Shown here: positions 34,335 through 44,880 of the stretch, piece after piece | Numbering within the stretch: position 1 is the stretch's first letter | How the letters are laid out: each line of letters begins with the position of its first letter | Assembly: GCA_036346275.1 (NCBI GenBank) | Contig: CM070719.1 | Span: 29,344,093-29,408,092 of the forward strand | Length of the DNA stretch: 64,000 nucleotides | Direction of reading: 5' to 3' | DNA from: Otatea glauca | Taxonomy: Eukaryota > Streptophyta > Magnoliopsida > Poales > Poaceae | Made by a program: the position numbers and the translations under genes | Notes under the pieces: generated by a model | Told to the model about the DNA's origin: nothing | Seen by the model: only the letters and a program-made list of their open reading frames with translations | The model's database searches: none

Positions 34335-37300
34335 TTCATCTTGTTATTTTTCCTACTCGGCCTCCCTCATCTCCTGAGTTCTTAGCCTTTGAAGTCATTT
34401 GCATTGTGACCGGCTAAGCCCTGAAGGATACCACCTGGGTTTAGGTTCAATCGGCTTACGTATTTTTCCATCCAGAATGACCTTGGTTATAGAACTTGGC
34501 CCCTCTTCTGATCGTGCTTGCATTTGGATCGGCTCATAAATCTTTTGATGAACCAATCTTTTATGATTCTCATCAGAATGGTCTTGTATTGGCTCAGATA
34601 TTCTATCTTTAGCTGATCGCCTTTGTCAGTCACCTTGACGAGGATAATATTCCATCGGACATGTATATGGTGATGGTAGAGCTGACCCCCTCTCCCAACA
34701 GAATTGCCAAAAAGAATATCATTGGTGAGCTTTTTCTAAGTTATCAGGCCAATACATATTATCTAACTGACATGCAGGATCAAGCAGCCTATTATTTCTC
34801 CTTTCATATTTTTTTCCAGCAGTTGGGAGAAAGTTGGCTTTGGCTTGTGAATCAGCTTGCGCGGTGGCAATGCTCTTTCAACCTTATACCACTTGCCGAT
34901 CTGCAAGTCCCCCTTCGACTTGACAGTCCTTGAACTTCTCACTTCATGGTCAATTTTTATTTGCAGTGAGCCGACCATAATCTTTAGGGTCTCTTTGTCG
35001 CAGGAGCTCGACTGAACGTCAACATGACGTGCAACTTTTGACCATGTATCCTGCATTGGCTCTTTTCCTATTATAGAACATTTAACCATATTAATTGGAA
35101 AAGGATTAGCATCCAACTGCATCGTCATCTCTTCTGCAAACTTGAGTCAGCCATCATCTATAGCCGATTGTATTTGCTGCCAAAAAATATTGCAATCATT
35201 AATATTATGAGAAAAAGAATGATGCCATTTGCAATACCTTCTTTTTTTAATTTCGTCAGCCAACGGTATAACACGTCCTTCGGGCAACCGTATAACCTTT
35301 TCTTGCAGAAGTAAGTCAAAAATACGGTCACACTTGGAGACATCAAAAGCGTATTTTATTTCTGACTTATTCTTAGTCGGCTTAAGCTAGGAACAGACTA
35401 AAGACTTCTTAGATCCTTTAAGCCACTCGGCTATTGTAGGATCAAGGATAACCGACTAGAGGGGGGTGAATAGGAGGTTTCCGAATTTTTCGAAATTATT
35501 TAATAATTACAAATGACACTAAGATATAGAGATACAAATTGCAAATTCACACTAATTTTCTCTAACAATCACTTGTGATACTATGTTAATTCAACCGTAG
35601 CAAAAACACTTTTGAGCACAAAGACTACCAAGTTTATGCTATTAATGAAATAGATTCTCAACAAGAAAAAATAAAATTACAACTAGATAGGAGACAAGAA
35701 ATTTAACTCGTGGTCTCGGAGACTTGCCGGTCTCCCCTACTCCACGTTGAGGTGACTTGAACCACTTCAAGCCGGCTCCACTCGCTTGAGCCTTCCTCAA
35801 TCACTAAGGTAGTTCTTCCCCACTCCGGGTAGGTGAACTCCGGCCTTCACAACTTGCCAGGGCTTCTCACAATCTTCATTGAGAAGCTCACCGTGCACGA
35901 TCGCCACCAAGCCATCTAGGAGGTGGCAACCTTCAAGAGTAATAAACCTTGATGCTTGCTTCAGGTCAAATATCGGTGTCTAAAGGCTCAAACACGAAAT
36001 GCAATACTCAACCTTGCTTCTCACACTCACAAATGGAAATTGAATGCACAAAAGAGTGGAGAACACTTGCTAGAGCTCAAATATCATCAATGAGGACCAA
36101 GCACACCTCTAGAATGCAGGTGGAGAGGTATTTATAGCCTCCACCAACCTTTCTAGCCGTTGTAGCTCGAAATAGGCAAAAGTCCGTTTTTCCGGTGCTA
36201 CCGCCCATGTAGGACCGTGCACCGGGCTCTATTTCAACGGCTAGAACAATACATTTAATGCACTTGCCAGAGACCGTTACACAGGGTCCGGTGCTACCGC
36301 CCAACTAGGGTCGGTAGCACCGGGCCCCTTTTCATTTTGCTTCTACAAAAATTGATCTCTCTGGAATTTAAGCACCGGGCTGAGGACCGGTGCTACCGCT
36401 TGTCCGGTAGCACCGGGCTACCCAAACGCCCAAAACACACCCCTCTGTGATTTTCACACCGGGATATATGTCCGGTGCTACCGCTGGTCCAGTAGCACCG
36501 GGCTACCATGGGCGGTAGCACCGGATTTCCAGAGACTTGATACGTTTTTAAATGATTTTCTATTTAGGAACATATATATCATCGAGCATGCTTTTGAATG
36601 TGTAATGAGCCTTTAAACCCTAAGTGATATCAAGATAAGTGTCAAAATCCCTCTTTATAGTACGGCCCTAATTCTAGCAACTCGATCTTTTCTCTAGACT
36701 CCAAGATCGACAAAAGACTAGAAAAAAGAACCTTATAATTATACCTTTTCACGATCTTGACATATTGATCTTCCCTTTGTACCTTCCTTGGTATTTCCAT
36801 GGTCACCAATCCTGGGATTGACCTACTTTCAATATTCTCAAAGAAAATATTAGTCCATTGACCAAGGTTGTCATTAATTATCAAAACCAAAACAACATGG
36901 CTGCATAGATGCTTTCAGCTATATTTATTTCAGCCTCGTCGTCTTCAGAGGAATCACTTGAGCAGTATTCGACGAGATTGACCATGGCTTTTTCTTTATC
37001 TTTATTATTATTCTTAAACTTCTCACTAAAGCCTCTATTATTGGTAAAACTGTCTTCTTCAGCCGATACCCTGTGCAATAGGTGAGTTGAATCAGTGAAC
37101 TCTTGTCCGTCGAATTTCTCCCTCAGCTGGGGAATTAATCCTTTGAAGGTTAAATCGGCTAACTGGTTATCAGGTAAAGTAATGCTAAAACACCAATTTC
37201 TTATCTATCTAAATCTCTTAATATAATCTGTTACCGATTCCAGACTGCCAGAGAAAAAGTATTCATGAAATTGGCTTTCAAAATTGGTCTAAAAATGAAC

Positions 37301-37814
37301 CGAATTAAGAGGTAAGCTTGTGAACCATGCAAAAGTAACTTCTAACAAAGATAGCTGGAATAACCTAATTTTTAACCTATTGGACTGAGCAGCTTCACCA
37401 CATTACCCAATAAAATGCCAGACGTGTTCTAAAGTAGTAACGGAGTCATCCCCTAAGAATTTCGCAAAATCAATCACTTTAAAATTATTAGGGTAAGGCA
37501 TCCGATCGATGTAATCAGGGTACAGCTTCCGATAGCCTGTAACCCTTCCCTTGGGCTGTATGCCGAATTGATCTCGCAATACGGTAAATATCTGATCGAC
37601 CCAAATTACCCCATTGGCTGATGCAGTGTTAGGAGCTTGCCAATTACGCTCATAATTAGCATTCTACCTCTCTAGCGTAAGTTCGGGTTGATAGGTTGAT
37701 TGAGCCGATAGGAACTGACCAGATTGCTCATAACCTATGTTATTTTTCCTAGCAATCGACTCTGGTACAGAAACGAACGGCTCCGAGTACGTTACAACCT
37801 TATATGGAGCCATA
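34335..37814 (-). pseudogene. gag: Tat-1 gag, split by a solo LTR
   Basis: It starts at the ATG complement at 37810-37812 (MAPYKVVTYSEPFVS). The capsid region runs to about 36923. After the insertion at 35435-36917 it continues at 35429 with WLKGSKKS, the region KYCKWHHSFSHN..DC (about 35175-35235; a Cys/His motif typical of Tat gag) and a long basic tail to the protease. Stops occur throughout. The join across the solo LTR is exact once one GCTAT copy is removed. Confidence 0.75.
35435..36917 (-). mobile_element. solo LTR, copia type (probably SIRE/Maximus-like), 1483 bp
   Basis: It starts TGTAGGATCAAGG, ends TTTCA, and is flanked by the perfect 5-bp duplication GCTAT (35430-35434 and 36918-36922). 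On the minus strand a CTATAAATACC box is at about 36128-36137. The left end carries the CTAGAGGGGGGTGAATAGG motif of this family. An array of CCGGTGCTACCG and its complement lies at about 36190-36530. Confidence 0.9.
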
Positions 37815-37839
37815 TTCCTCTACGAAATCGGCTCAGGAT

Positions 37840-38690
37840 GCAACGTGGGACCTCAACTTTGCACCCCTCCCATCGGTTGAAGCTAAGTCCTCACCCAGGA
37901 TGCCCCTTGCATACCTGATGGAGGCTATGTCCATTTCTTTGATGCTTGTAGTCGCACCCATGCCCATAGGGGTAGGCTTTGTCCATGTCCCAAACACTCC
38001 TCATCCTCTAGGGCGAGGTTATGTTAGTAATGCAAGACCTCAGCTTCGTGCCTACGCCCATGGGAGGGAAGCTAAGTCCTTGCCCCAAATGCTCCTCACA
38101 TCCTAGGCGAAGACTATGCCTATTTCTCGGATGCTTGTAGCTGAACCAATGCCTGTGGGCATAGGCTTTGTCTATGTCCCAGAAACTCTTCACCCTCTTT
38201 ATCAAGGTCTTGTCCGCTACAAGGGAACTCGACTTCACACCCGTGCCCATAGGCGAAAGCTAACTCCTCTCCAAGATGCTCCTTACATCTCTGACGGAGG
38301 CTATATCTGTTTCTCGTATGCTTGTAGGCACGCCCGTGCCTGCGGGCATAGCCTTTGATTGTGTCCTAGACACTCATTGCCCCCTTGGCTGAGGATTTGT
38401 ACAAGACGCGAGCATTCGACTTCTTTCCTGCCCCCATTGGCTGAAGCTAAGTCCTCGCCCCAGATTCTCCTCACCTCGCAAGCAGAGGCTATGTCCATTT
38501 ATCGGACGCTTGTAGCCATGCCCATGCCCATGGGCTTAGGTTTTGTCCACATCTAAGACAACTCATTGCCTTGTTGGCCGATGTTATGCCCATGATGTGG
38601 GACCTTAGCTTCGCCCACTCACATGGGCAGAAGCTAAGTCATTTCCTAGGATGCTCATTGCATCCCCCGGCAGAAGCTATATCTATTTCT
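37840..38690. repeat. tandem array with 187-189 bp period, about 4.5 units
   Basis: The core GAAGCTAAGTCC recurs at 37879, 38068, about 38256, 38443 and 38630, so the spacing is 189, 188, 187 and 187 bp. Units also share GGCTATGTCCATTTCTC and CCCATG/GGGCAT words. The array lies directly upstream of Tat-1 gag on the minus strand. Tandem repeats in the untranslated parts of Tat elements are known to seed satellites. Confidence 0.85.
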
Positions 38691-40888
38691 CGAACACGAA
38701 TATGCAAATCCAAACCCTCTGAATATACTGCACTAGTCCAGGAACACGCTAGTGTACAAAGTGACAACAGTGATGTAATATCATAGTCATACACAGCAGA
38801 AACATAATAAAAGACTATATTTACTAGATAAAAGATAGTTGAATGACCTTAAGGTTGACTTTACATTTATTAAGCCTCACAGGGCTTTAACTCTAAGAAA
38901 ACAGCAGTGGAACAAAAAACTTCGGTAGATAACCCATCATCATGCCACAGGCATCTGACTAGGTTTGATTCCTACAACTCGCCTCCTTGTGAAATGCCTC
39001 CTCTATAGCATGTGTAGACTCCTCTTCAACTGATGGATTTATTATGGCAAGGGTGAGTACATGAAGCACTCAACAAGTTGTGCACAGAATGCAAGTCTAT
39101 TATAACTACATGCAAGGCTTATTCTAGAAGAATGGCTGATATGGCTATTTTGCATAAAAGCGGCATTTTTAGTTTAATAAAAGTAAATAGGTTAAAAAAA
39201 TAGTAAAACAAATAACAATAGTAATAACTTTCTCAGGTATTTCTCAAGATAAACTGGCACAAAACCTAAACAAATTCCATTACTTCTATCGGCACACAGC
39301 CTCCCTTTCTAAGTTTTATTTTATAAAATCTAATCCTTGTGTGAAATTTTCAAGCATTGTCCATAACAGAGGATACGGCTATTTGAATAGATTGAACACT
39401 CTGTAAAGGTTATACACTTTACCCACAAGATATGATTAATCTCTTATTGTCATGTAATGACATGCTTCCTTAGGCGTGCGCCAAGAAGATCATAACAAAA
39501 CTTTTGAGAAACTCTATCCGAACAAAGATACTCTCGATAAGCCTGGTCTCACTATTTCTCTCTCACACAGAATAGAAGAATAAGAGGGACTCATCGTTGG
39601 ACTAAGAACAGCCACTGTTCAAGATGTCGAGCCACTGCAACACACATCTTTCCTAACTGCGCACACACTTTGGTTATCCACCCAAGTTATCATATGTCAA
39701 GACTAAGTAACTTACTGAGCTAGGTCTGGCTCAAAACAGACATGTGGTTGTATGATTATCCCAGTTCAATAGTTTACAAGGTGAAGTCCTTAATTGACCA
39801 AGCCAAAACTTCCAACTATTCTCAGTAACCAATATCAATCGGTTCACACATAATCTCCAACCTAAATGTCACACAGACCCACACTAGCACACAGCCTTAT
39901 GCCACTTGCCTCAATCTAAATTATTTACTACCCCAATTGGTTACCGTGCAACACATACACCATCAACATCATTATGTGACAACATATGACATACCCTTTT
40001 TTAAAAGATATTCCATAGACCATTAGTCAAATTTTACATTGCACTTTCCAAAGATATCAATTATTCGTGGCATGGCAAAGCAAACTACTCACGATTTAAC
40101 CAACCCACGTTTGTATATATTAGCAACCAACTAATAATTATCCATCCTAGGGTGACAAATAAATTTGACATACAAAATGACAAGGTAGGTATAATCCAAT
40201 TGGGTTGAATAATTAATGCCCAAAATACTTGAAAACAGGTATAACATGAAATAACATGCAATAGATTAAAACAAAATAGCATTTTTAAAACTGGATTTAA
40301 CATGATCGAAAGCACAACTTTCCTTAGAACAACTCTATATCTTGGTCCTATATCAACTCGTCACCTTCTGATGCTCTCAGCACTTCAACGTCTAAGCAAA
40401 ACGAACGATAAAAACTAAAATAAATACAAAATGAATAACAAACAAACTCAAAAAATCAAATACAATACACCAAACTATAGAGCTTGAATTTATATGAACT
40501 TAGAAATTTGAATTGGCTCAATCGGAATTCGTATAAAAAAGAACGGACCCTCGAAAGATTCACCGAATAATTAAATATGGAAAAGAGAGAGAAAATAGAA
40601 TATTCCTATAATATTCCATCCCGAGAAAATGACATGTGGGCCAGGACTATTTTTATTAAAATTTTTTTTTTGAATTTTTCAAAAAGCAACAGAGGCTGAC
40701 ATGTGGGCCACTTGTCCATAGACCAAGCCCATGAACTCACTAGCCTAGTCCACGATGGACTTGGCTCACGACATATCTCACTGACACATGGGCCCATATG
40801 TCATTGATATGACCCATGAAAGACTAAATCTGCGCATAGCCTAAAATACATAAAACCAATTTAAAGTTGTAAAAATTAGGATGTTACA
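38691..40888 (-). mobile_element. solo LTR related to Tekay LTRs, about 2.2 kb
   Basis: Read on the minus strand it starts TGTAACATCC at 40888 and ends near 38691 with the Tekay LTR end sequence (ACTAGT..GCATATTCG). It shares the CACAACTTGTTGAGTG block near 39080 and a shortened exon-like block at about 40310-40390. The left terminus lacks a clean TG and the flanks do not match (no TSD). The array on either side is out of phase, so a deletion accompanied or followed the insertion. Confidence 0.75.
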
Positions 40889-41140
40889 TCACCTCGGACA
40901 CTCCTTGTTCTCTCGGCCAAGGTAATATCCATGATGCGGGCAATCAACTTCATGCCCGCACCTATGACGAAAGCTAAGTCCTTGCCCAAACGTTTCTCAC
41001 GTCACCGACGGAGGCTATGTCCGTTTCTCAGAGACCAAGGAGCATCCTAGGTGAGGACTTAGCTTCCAACCATGGGAGCAGGCGCAAAGTTGAGGTCCCA
41101 CATCACAAACATAACCTCTGCAAGAGGGTGAGGAGACGTT
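40889..41140. repeat. continuation of the 187-bp array with an inverted unit
   Basis: 40889-41030 holds one more array unit (GAAAGCTAAGTCC at about 40969). From about 41037 the sequence matches a unit in reverse orientation (GGACTTAGCTTCC at 41057, then the complement of GTGGGACCTCAACTTTGC). The right limit is not sharp. Confidence 0.7.
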
Positions 41141-41730
41141 CGGGATATGATGCTTGGGTGTTTGCGACACAGGACAACTGGCATGTGCATTAATGTCGAC
41201 AGGCACCGGTAGTTGATGGCGCTGGCCCGTGCGTGCGCAGCGTGCGATGCGGCTTAGGGTGGTGGGGCTCATGGTGGCCAGCAAGGACAACACTTGGCGG
41301 GGGCGCGGGGGCTGGCGGGGACACGACAACGAGCACATATGGTTTTAAGCCATGAACTGTAAATCAATCTAGAACCTTAAATAGCAAGAAAACCATCTAG
41401 GGTCTAGCGAACAAGAATTGATCCACAAGATTAATCTAATATCATGGGGAATGACGATGTATCGTTTAGCCTTGGAGAGACTCGTGCTGATAACATGTTG
41501 AATAATAAACAATCGCCGTATATCAATCCTAATGCAAATCAAGAATACCCTAGTATGCTATTAATTGTAGATTGATTCGCTTGTACAATAGTGTGCTATA
41601 TTTATATCCATAAGCCCTCAAGGATAGTTTTGGAATCCAGTCACTAGATCCTAAGAGTTCATCTATATATGAATAGTCTTGTCTTTTACCCACCGCGAAT
41701 AAGAATCGCATAGTTACTGAGGTAGCCATG
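41141..41730. other. unassigned; possible copia LTR end
   Basis: 41141-41340 is GC-rich with no motif I can place. At about 41480-41510 the minus strand reads GTTATCAGCACGAG, a word often seen at the PBS side of copia LTRs, with AT-rich sequence to the right. The partner end is not visible because the CRM element begins at 41731. This assignment is weak. Confidence 0.3.
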
Positions 41731-42990
41731 TGATATGGAGAGTTTGCCCGATCTTCATGGCTTGTCGCGGTTTGATAACTTGACCAGCAAAGTGAGGCCA
41801 ACAATTCGGTTGAACAGAAAACCTGCTTCTCACAAAATTCACTCATCGTGGTGCTCTCGATCCTCTCCAAACGAAGTGAGGCCAACCGACTGTGAACAAC
41901 CAACCTGCACGTCACAAAATTCGCTTGAAAACAATCGTGATCCTCGTTTACTTGACCATCGAGAAGTAGACGCAAAGAACATGTACACTAAAGAGGGGTG
42001 CACAAGTACTCCAGGGGTACGCTCAGCTCCTCTCTCAATTTGCAGGTTGCAAACAAGAAGAACCAAGCATAGAAGCTATTGTGCTTAATCTGAATAATGT
42101 GGTCTAAGCCTTAAGCCATGGATTATATGGGTATTTATAACCCCTTGGATGTCCTCCCTACTATTTGTACAGCAATCAAACTCTATCTCTAGTTTCCTAA
42201 TTAGACTCAACTAAAAAAAAGGTAAAAAACTACGCAGATTAACTTTTGCTAGTTTGTTTCGAACATTGTAGAGCAACCATAAGTAATCTAATTTCAAGAG
42301 CATATCCATTGCAGCATGCTCGAAAGACATTTGAAACGAGTACTTATTTGCTTGATTTGGACTCGGTATGAGAAAGTTATGGATATTCCAATTGGGTGAT
42401 GCTGGATGTGACGAGTTGAATCCAAATTTGCGCTTTCCAAAAGTGCACCATCCAAATATGCACTTCCCAAAGATGCAATTTTGAAATATGCACTTTCCAA
42501 AGATGCACTTTCCAAATTTGTACTTTCCAAAGATGCACTTTCTAAAGATGCACTTTCCAAATATGAACTTTTCAAATTTAGTGAAAATTCCTTTCTTGTA
42601 TTTGGGCTGCTGAATTGCTCTTTTCCATGTGGCACATATACTGATGCATCTCTCCACGCCTCCCCTTGTGCTTGCACACTCGCCATCATTTCTGAATATA
42701 AGTGAAGCTCTGTCTTGGTGTAGGTCAGCAAACTCATCTCTCTCGTCATGTTGTCCTTTCCTGTAGCTCGATATAGATCCCCTAAACCTTCAAACCTAAC
42801 ACAAGTGTAGGTGCCAAAATTAAATAGCAAGTTATTCTGAACTAATGGATATTTAGAAAGTAAAACATGCACCTGATCTTGTATAGCCTTTGCCCTAGCT
42901 CTTGTTATAGGACCCACATATCGATCTTTAGGTTTTGCTTCATCACTTTGAAGAACTGGATCAACAGTGTTTGATGGAGGGTCCTCATGA
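41731..42990 (-). repeat. CRM-element 3' LTR, overlapping the pol 3' end
   Basis: It matches 47287-48543. As in known CRM elements, the end of pol lies inside the LTR: residues from about HEDPPSNT onward of the 42294-43619 frame are LTR-encoded. It contains ten 15-bp units at 42429-42578. The PPT (complement of TCCTCCCCCTCTTGG) lies just right of 42990. Confidence 0.9.
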
Positions 42991-43619
42991 TCCTCCCCCT
43001 CTTGGAAAGGAGTCGTCCTCTTCTCTGAACCATCGTTGTAGCCGCCAAAGAAAGGTGAAAGATCAGCAACATTAAAAGAAGAACTCACAGCATAGTCATC
43101 ACCCAAAAGCTCTATCTTGTAGGCATTGTCATTGATGTGGTCCAACACCCTAAATGGACCATCTCCTCGTGGCATGAGTTTGGATTTGCGCTTCTTCGAA
43201 AAGCGATCATTCTCAAGATTAGCAAAAAGTTTTTCAGAATGTAGCACTTCTAAAACTTGCTTAATGTGATCAATGTGCTCATCAGGTGTGCAACTATAGA
43301 TCAGAATGTCATCGAAGTAAACAACCACAAATTTTCCAATGAAAACTCGCAAAACATGGTTCATTAAGCTCATGAATGTACTAGGTGCATTAGTAAGACC
43401 AAATGGCATGACTAACCATTCATACAAACCAAACTTAGTTTTGAAAGCAGTTTTCCATTCATCTCCAAGTTTCATTCTAATCTGATGGTATCCGCTACGC
43501 AAGTCAATTTTAGAGAATATAATAGCACCACGAAGTTCATTCAACTTGTCATCTAACCGAGGTATAGGGTGATGATAGCGAACATTGATGTTATTAATCG
43601 CTTTATAATCTACACACAT
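42294..43619 (-). pseudogene. pol: CRM-lineage pol with in-frame deletion and repeat tail
   Basis: An open frame of 441 codons. Residues 1-137 are RT (GYHQIRMKLGDEWKT, catalytic YFDDI at 101-105). At about residue 137 (near 43208) RT is fused without a shift to the integrase C-terminal domain (MPRGDGPFRVLDHINDNAYKIE, FNVADLSPFFGGY), so the RT thumb, RNase H and integrase catalytic core are gone. The tail continues into the LTR: a GPITRARAKAIQDQV segment also seen in CRM proteins, then about ten pentapeptides of SLESA type at about 345-400. The N-terminus of RT lies upstream (to about 43700) in the tandemly duplicated region. It cannot encode an active polymerase-integrase, so any mobility would need proteins from another copy. 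Confidence 0.85.
42429..42578 (-). repeat. 15-bp minisatellite in the CRM 3' LTR, ten units
   Basis: The units are TGCACTTTCCAAAGA with variants. Being 15 bp, the array keeps frame and codes five residues per unit on the minus strand (SLESA, YLESA, NLESA). The 5' LTR has eleven units at 47961-48125. Confidence 0.92.
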
Positions 43620-43862
43620 GCGCCAAGTACCATCTTTCTTTGGAACGAGAATAACAGGAACAACACAGGGGCTGAGGCTTTCACATACGTACCCTTTATT
43701 TAGTAGCTCCTACACTTGACATTGAATTTTCTTTGTTCTACACACATGCGCCAAGTACCATCCTTCTTTGGAACGAGAATAACAGGAACAAGACAAGGGC
43801 TAAGGCTTTCACGTACGTACCCTTTATTTAGTAGCTCCTACACTTGACATTGAATTTCTTTT
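43611..43862. repeat. 128-bp tandem duplication in the CRM RT region
   Basis: TACACACATGCGCCAAG recurs at 43611 and 43739, and both copies extend to TGACATTGAATTT. They differ at several bases, for example CATCTTT versus CATCCTT and CACAGGGG versus GACAAGGG. The duplication doubles the coding for VPVILVPKKDGTWRM, the start of RT. Confidence 0.88.
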
Positions 43863-44880
43863 GTTTCTTTAGGGTTGGAGCGGTACGGAGGACAGTTCAG
43901 AAGTGGGGTGCCTGGCACGAGGTCAATATGATGTTCAATCCCACGAATTGGAGGCAAGCTGGGGGAACCCTTGTTGGACACACGTCATCGAATGCCTGCA
44001 AAAGCTTACGAACAGCACTGGATTTAGATGATAAGTTATGAGTCGAAAGCAAAATGTCCTTGCAAACCATCACGAAGTAGAGCAAATCATTATTTTCAGC
44101 AAGTTCTTTCAAATGAGCTCTATTTGCAAGCATAACAATTGATTTGCATCACTATACTTTTTGCTTTTTAAAATGACTTGTTTATCATATTTAGCATATT
44201 TCTTATCCTCCTTAATCACTTCTTTCTTTTGGAGCGATTCAGCAAGTATCTCACTAGGTGTCATGGGTGACAGTTTCTTAATACGACCATTAAAAGTGAA
44301 TTGATAAGCGTTACTATGGCCATCGTGCATAACAGAACAATCATGTTACCAAGGTCTACCTAGGAGAAAATGACACACAATCATAGGAACAACATCGCAT
44401 TCTACAGTATCAACATAATCACCAATCTAAAATTGAATGAGAACCATATGTGGCATCTTAACACTACCACTATCACTAAACCATTGAACATGATATGGAT
44501 GGGGGTGTTTGATAGTTTCAAGACCAAGTTTCTCAACCATTTTGTTGCTAGCAAGGTTATGACAACTGCCGCCATCAATGATAACTTTAATTAACTTGCC
44601 ACATACCTTAGCTCTTGCTTGAAAAAGATTGGAGCATTAAGGGTGTTCATCCACCTAGATCAGAACATTAAGCGCTTGTGTGACCACAAGGCTCCCTCCT
44701 GTCTCATGATAAAGCATATCCACATCGTCCTCATTAGGAGCATCATCAAATTGCTCTTGGTCAGTTGCGAGTGTCAAAACATCTTCATCAGCTGATTCAT
44801 ACTCGCCGTCATCATTGACCAACATGATGTGATTATTGGGGCAGTCTTTCTACCGGTGTTCACGGCCAAGGCACTTGAAG
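43863..44880 (-). pseudogene. pol: CRM-lineage protease region
   Basis: Minus-strand frames read VIIDGGSCHNLAS (about 44555-44600), the DGG-type active site of plant gypsy proteases, followed by HPYHVQWFSDSG and CDVVPMIVCHFLLGRPW (about 44345-44410). The linker to RT runs to 43863 (HDGHSNAYQFTFNGRI at 44280-44330). A few stops interrupt it (for example near 44340 and 44635). Confidence 0.75.

Larger units (their letters stand above)
11947..41140 (-). mobile_element. Tat-1, Ty3/gypsy Tat-lineage element, fragmented and nested
   Basis: Read on the minus strand, the order is: 187-bp tandem array, gag (from 37812), protease, RT, archaeal-type RNase H, integrase, then on the opposite strand a spliced mobile-domain-like gene. 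The same layout recurs in Tat-2 at 56199-64000. The 3' LTR is missing: sequence resumes at 11947 about 60 bp upstream of the antisense gene's TATA box and joins a broken Tekay LTR. I do not see a 5' LTR, and the right limit near 41140 is uncertain. Six later insertions interrupt it. All its genes have stops. Confidence 0.8.

Noticed and set aside
42429..42578. Possible CRISPR-like short repeat array
   Set aside because: The 15-bp units are contiguous with no spacers and lie inside an LTR coding frame. It is a minisatellite in a plant genome.
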